A stretch of DNA of 64,000 nt, from assembly GCF_042432905.1 (NCBI RefSeq), contig NZ_JBHLWI010000090.1, positions 51,958-115,957 on the forward strand, in the 5' to 3' direction. The notes under the pieces were generated by a model, which was given only the letters and a program-made list of their open reading frames with translations, made no database searches and was not told where the DNA came from. Numbering within the stretch: position 1 is the stretch's first letter; each line of letters opens with the position of its first letter. The DNA is from Fontibacter flavus (GTDB taxonomy: Bacteria; Bacteroidota; Bacteroidia; Cytophagales; Cyclobacteriaceae). Made by a program: the position numbers and the translations under genes. This document shows, piece by piece, positions 61,487 through 64,000 of this stretch.

Positions 61487-62731
61487 TTAATTGATCTTTT
61501 CAAACTTGTTGGCATTAATAACATATTTAACTTTGCCTTTCAAGGTCTGATTTACCCAAGGATGATTGAAAGAAAGGGAAAGATTAGATTTTTTATCATA
61601 AACCCATTCTTCCTCAGGATCAAATATGGTCAATTGGTTTATCTCTGATTTTTCTAATCCCAATACAGTAGATGGACCTTCTGTGATTTTGGAAATCAGC
61701 ATTGGCCATCCGAGCTCTTTAGAAAGTTTAACCAACCCTGGCAAAAAGGTCTGTAAACCTATCATTCCAAATTGTGCCAAATCGAATTCCATATGTTTGG
61801 CATCAAAATCCTGCGGCTGATGGTTTGATACAATCGCATCAATTGTTCCATCCTTTAGCCCCTCGATAATTGCTTTTCTATCCTCAACACCCCTAAATGG
61901 AGGTAATGTTTTCAAATTGGTATCAAAAGTAACCAAATCTTCATCACTGAAAAGCAATTGATACAAAGAAACATCTGAGGTCACATTCAGTCCTTCTTTT
62001 TTTGCCAACCTTATCTTCTCTATAGCTCCTTTAGAACTGACAGTTTGAAAATGAATCCTTCCTCCTGCATATTTCAAAATTTCAATATTCTTCTGAACAG
62101 CCACATCCTCTGCTAGATTCGGTATTCCTTTCATTCCTATCCTAGTCGACACTTCCCCTTCATGCATTTGACCAAAAAGTGCCAATAAAGGTTCAAAAGA
62201 ATGATCAAACAAAATCCCTTTGAATTTTTGAAGATATTGGAGCACCTTCATCAACCTATCAGGGTTGGACAGGGGAACCAACCCATCTCCAAAAATATAT
62301 ACACCTTCCTGATGAAGGTCTAAGATATCTGTAAAATCCTCACCTCTGGTTTCTTTAGTTACAGCCCCATTGATAATAAGATCAGAAAACCAATTGCTGG
62401 TTTTGCTCTTAATATACTGAACTTCATTTTTTGTTTGAATAGTTGGGTGCGTATTTGGCATTACAACTGCTTTGGTAAAACCACTTGATTTCAATAGTTC
62501 ACCCAAAGTTTCCAAAGATTCCTTAAATTCTTCACCAGGCTCTCCTGACATACACCTAAGATCTACCCAACCTTTAGAGGCTAAGAAAGAACTACAATCT
62601 ATCACTTTATCAATTGATCCATTATAATCGTCAGATTTTAATAATATTTTCGACCCTTCATAAATATAATCCTGTGGAGCGTGGATAGATTCTGAATCTA
62701 TTAACCTGAGAGATTGGAGCAATATAGACAT
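61487..62731 (-). CDS. Dihydroorotase homologue lacking catalytic residues
   Basis: 414 residues from the Met at 62731 (the frame extends 9 residues further). The amidohydrolase fold is complete and collinear with PyrC, but every key site has changed. The HxH metal motif region DVHVHLREPG reads DLRCMSGEPG; the HLxHVST site reads IHFQTVSS; the VTPHH site reads VSLYQ; the catalytic Asp in IATDHAPH is Asn (IVSNHQPQ). The neighbouring MPNT and GxxGL segments are retained. So it cannot be a normal zinc dihydroorotase; inactive PyrC-like partners of aspartate carbamoyltransferase are known in other bacteria. First gene of a run to the glycosyltransferases. Confidence 0.85.
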   Translation of the reverse strand: MSILLQSLRLIDSESIHAPQDYIYEGSKILLKSDDYNGSIDKVIDCSSFLASKGWVDLRCMSGEPGEEFKESLETLGELLKSSGFTKAVVMPNTHPTIQTKNEVQYIKSKTSNWFSDLIINGAVTKETRGEDFTDILDLHQEGVYIFGDGLVPLSNPDRLMKVLQYLQKFKGILFDHSFEPLLALFGQMHEGEVSTRIGMKGIPNLAEDVAVQKNIEILKYAGGRIHFQTVSSKGAIEKIRLAKKEGLNVTSDVSLYQLLFSDEDLVTFDTNLKTLPPFRGVEDRKAIIEGLKDGTIDAIVSNHQPQDFDAKHMEFDLAQFGMIGLQTFLPGLVKLSKELGWPMLISKITEGPSTVLGLEKSEINQLTIFDPEEEWVYDKKSNLSLSFNHPWVNQTLKGKVKYVINANKFEKIN

Positions 62732-62947
62732 CGGAAAATCGTTTGTGCAAAACTGCAATTTAATTCTAAAAAAACGAAATGAATTTAAAGCTAATGGTAA
62801 GGGGAAATGACTTTACAAGGAAAATTGAATGGTTACTTCTTGAATAAAATTGAAAGAGAATACATGAATCCTTAGAAACGCTTTTATTGCAGCGCAAGAA
62901 CTCCGTTCACAAGATTTCTTGGTACCAGTTTGCATGCGTTGCGGATC

Positions 62948-63058
62948 GTACTTTGTACCAAGTCTTGAGTCTTATTTCTTGCGTTTTGTATCCTAACTGA
63001 AGCCAGGTAAGCTTTTGTCCAGTATCTAGATCCTAATATCTAGCTTCTCGTCTCTTTT
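62948..63058. repeat. Heptad array H6
   Basis: GTACTTT, GTACCAA, then GTCTTGA, GTCTTAT and so on run without a break in phase through 62996; after a 27-bp interruption a second group (ATCTAGA, TCCTAAT, ATCTAGC, TTCTCGT) follows. Upstream, 62759-62947 shows no gene or recognised element. Confidence 0.75.
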
Positions 63059-63104
63059 ATAAACGCCAGAAGCCAATTCCGAAAGGTATCAGGACCGGCT
63101 TTTT

Positions 63105-63160
63105 AACAATATGGAGGCGATCCCGATGCCCGGGACAGGCTCTACTCTCCCGGGTGTAAC
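63105..63160 (-). pseudogene. 5S rRNA fragment A (3' part)
   Basis: About the last 33 nt of 5S, with a 20-odd-bp palindromic insert (core TCCCG-ATGCC-CGGGA) placed after GGAGGCGA, the same spot as in copies B and C. A degenerate terminator (63070-63104, GCC...GGCTTTTT) precedes it. Its first 47 bases are identical to copy B. Confidence 0.7.
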
Positions 63161-63329
63161 TTTTTTTTAGTTGATTGAGTGATTGGTCATTGGCTGATTG
63201 GTAGTGAAAAAATATTGATACCTAAAAGCTATTCCAACTTTATTTCGCCCAAGCATAATTTGTCCGCCCTGCCGAATCTAATTTCCTGTTCCATCCATCT
63301 TCCTTCATCCTTTTTAACAGGCTTCACCT

Positions 63330-63377
63330 CTTGTTTCTTGTTTCTTGCCTCTTGTTTCTAATCCCTAGTTTCTCCTA
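63330..63377. repeat. Heptad array H7
   Basis: CTTGTTT three times, with CTTGCCT, CTAATCC and CTAGTTT, in strict 7-bp register, between 5S fragments A and B. A looser GATTG array with steps 8-7-8 lies at 63173-63200. The remainder of 63161-63384 has no gene. Confidence 0.78.
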
Positions 63378-63384
63378 TAAAGAC

Positions 63385-63414
63385 AAAAGCCTCCCAGTTT
63401 CCTGAAAGGCTTTT
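63385..63414 (-). terminator. Terminator copy B
   Basis: Corresponds base for base to the terminator of the intact 5S gene, but the left arm has mutated (CCTCCCAG instead of CCTTTCAG), leaving a weakened stem. Confidence 0.6.
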
Positions 63415-63542
63415 AACAATATGGAGGCGATCCCGATGCCCGGGACAGGCTCTACTCTCCCATTCGCCGCGGCGCACCAGTACCATCGGCGCTGTAGGGC
63501 TTGTCCGCCACGGCGGATCAGGATGGGAAGAGGTGGGACATC
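63415..63542 (-). pseudogene. 5S rRNA copy B with three palindromic replacements
   Basis: Most of the 5S sequence is present (for example CCAGTACCATCGGCGCT and GGATGGGAAGAGGTGGGAC, as read on the plus strand). Three segments are replaced or interrupted by short palindromes: after GGCGA (core CCCGATGCCCGGG), at the GGTGTAACC segment (CGCCGCGGCG) and at the loop-C segment (TCCGCC-AC-GGCGGA). The 5' end of the gene is missing. It cannot form functional 5S rRNA. Confidence 0.72.
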
Positions 63543-63582
63543 TAGGAAAAGTGATTATTGAAACCTGAACCTTATAAAACAC

Positions 63583-63620
63583 AAAATCCCCAGCCCCGAG
63601 CTATCGGAACTGAGGGTTCT
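63583..63620 (-). terminator. Degenerate terminator copy C with stuffed loop
   Basis: The outer arms AATCCCCAG and CTGAGGGTT are mutated forms of the terminator arms in D. The 4-nt loop TTTC is replaced by a 16-bp segment with the palindrome CCGA-GCTA-TCGG. Confidence 0.5.
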
Positions 63621-63677
63621 AATAATGTGGCGGCGATCCCGAGGCCCGGGACAGGCTCTACTCTCCCGGGTGTAACA
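63621..63677 (-). pseudogene. 5S rRNA fragment C (3' part)
   Basis: AATAATGTGGCGGCGA, then the 21-bp palindromic insert (with one base different from A and B, GAGGCC for GATGCC), then CTACTCTCCC and GGGTGTAAC. The rest of 5S is missing; the flank runs into the intact terminator 24 bp later. Confidence 0.7.
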
Positions 63678-63701
63678 CCTTTCATATAGGGTGGAAAACA
63701 C

Positions 63702-63731
63702 AAAAGCCTTTCAGTTTCCTGAAAGGCTTTT
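63702..63731 (-). terminator. Intrinsic terminator of the 5S rRNA gene
   Basis: A perfect 13-bp stem (AAAAGCCTTTCAG with CTGAAAGGCTTTT) around a TTTC loop, 6 bp beyond the 3' end of 5S on the minus strand. Confidence 0.88.
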
Positions 63732-63737
63732 CAATAA

Positions 63738-63847
63738 TGTGGCGGCGACCTACTCTCCCAGGTGTAACCCCAGTACCATCGGCGCTGCAGGGCTTAACTT
63801 CTCTGTTCGGGATGGGAAGAGGTGGGACCCCTGCGCTAGGCCGCCTA
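63738..63847 (-). rRNA. rrf: 5S ribosomal RNA
   Basis: About 110 nt. Read on the minus strand it contains TCCCACCTCTTCCCATCCCG, AACAGAGAAGTTAAGCCC, GCCGATGGTACT and GGGAGAGTAGGTCGCCGCC, the conserved blocks of bacterial 5S rRNA in order. Helix I forms from GGCGG near 63843 and CCGCC near 63742. The ends are set by that helix and may be off by a few bases. The 23S gene should lie beyond the window edge; the bases 63848-64000 are spacer. Confidence 0.95.
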
Positions 63848-63943
63848 ATCTTTGAGACTTCTGTACCTGCCTTGCGGCAGGCAAGGGCGAGAGTTTAGAC
63901 TGTTGGACAGCTCTCCCTTCAATCTCTTAATTCCTTATGTTCT

Positions 63944-63997
63944 GTACATACCCAAGTCTTAAGTCTTGGGTCTTGTATCTTTTGTCATGTCTCGCAG
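63944..63997. repeat. Heptad array H8 in the 23S-5S spacer
   Basis: GTACATA, a 5-bp step, then GTCTTAA, GTCTTGG, GTCTTGT, ATCTTTT and two further 7-bp words. A separate palindrome CCTGCC-TTGC-GGCAGG is at 63866-63881. No gene in 63848-64000. Confidence 0.72.
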
Positions 63998-64000
63998 AAA

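Noticed and set aside
63358..63582. Minus-strand 74-codon frame across the 5S copy B
   Set aside because: It translates 5S-like and palindromic filler and resembles no protein.
48991..63997. Reading the 7-bp arrays as CRISPR
   Set aside because: The units are 7 bp without spacers of uniform unique sequence, there are no cas genes, and the words vary.
63848..64000. 3' end of 23S rRNA
   Set aside because: The bases are heptad words and a palindrome; no conserved 23S terminal sequence could be recognised, so the gene should lie outside the window.
1..64000. tRNA genes
   Set aside because: No spacer shows a cloverleaf with a TTCGA-type T-loop; the spacers are mostly short or filled with periodic DNA.

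Overview
The window is a chromosomal segment of a Bacteroidota bacterium, most likely order Cytophagales and close to the Cyclobacteriaceae. The reasons are: the type IX secretion genes porU and porV; lineage-typical families (DUF4494, DUF4199, DUF2911, HYC_CC_PP, TIGR03643, DUF3347-tailed efflux adaptors); promoters of the TTTG / TAnnTTTG type instead of -35/-10 boxes; no clear Shine-Dalgarno sequences; a moderate-to-low GC content; and formulaic intergenic words common in this phylum. The placement is inferred from gene content, not from a search.

Layout. 1-7 kb: a truncated folP coupled to the diadenylate cyclase cdaA, convergent with yicC and a very large envelope protein (degenerate peptidase domain, beta-propeller, outer-membrane barrel). 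7-14 kb: a tightly overlapping plus-strand operon (MBL hydrolase, pssA, porU, porV, M16 pseudo-protease). 14-28.6 kb: housekeeping genes (glycosyltransferase with cupin, yigZ, RNase D-like exonuclease with nhaC, FAD oxidoreductase, Mpo1-like protein, CPA2 antiporter, patatin-like membrane protein, DUF4494, HD and PAS proteins). 28.6-38 kb: a minus-strand heavy-metal efflux locus (HYC_CC_PP, cusA, TolC, CusB-like adaptor, DUF2911), with a four-helix-bundle (S23/IVP family) gene inserted between cusA and tolC and periodic DNA arrays at its junctions. 38-49 kb: LysR/sbtA pair, SDR, lipoprotein, M17 aminopeptidase with ATP-grasp enzyme, esterase, penicillin-acylase-like hydrolase. 49-54 kb: photolyase with TIGR03643, a candidate small RNA, an AraC regulator fused to an HMA-like metal domain, two GNATs, fabG. 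54-56 kb: a three-gene SPFH operon ending in a 52-residue Arc-type protein, with a perfect inverted repeat over its first start codon. 56-62.8 kb: a second TolC, methyltransferase, two GT2 enzymes, two DUF4199 proteins and a dihydroorotase homologue that has lost its catalytic residues. 62.8-64 kb: the 3' end of an rRNA operon on the minus strand: one intact 5S gene with terminator, then three decaying 5S-plus-terminator copies.

The most unusual feature is the intergenic DNA. At least eight places hold degenerate arrays with a strict 7-bp period. The metal-efflux locus holds arrays of TATTTC with an 11-bp period, and others alternate near 7/8 and 10 bp. Short GC-rich palindromes sit inside these arrays and inside loops of the decaying 5S/terminator copies, as if a hairpin-exchange process had acted there. 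The arrays crowd against stop codons, and in two cases they overlap coding sequence (end of cusA, signal peptide of tolC). Together with the four-helix-bundle gene, the candidate small RNA and the SPFH/Arc operator, these are the best candidates for undescribed biology here.
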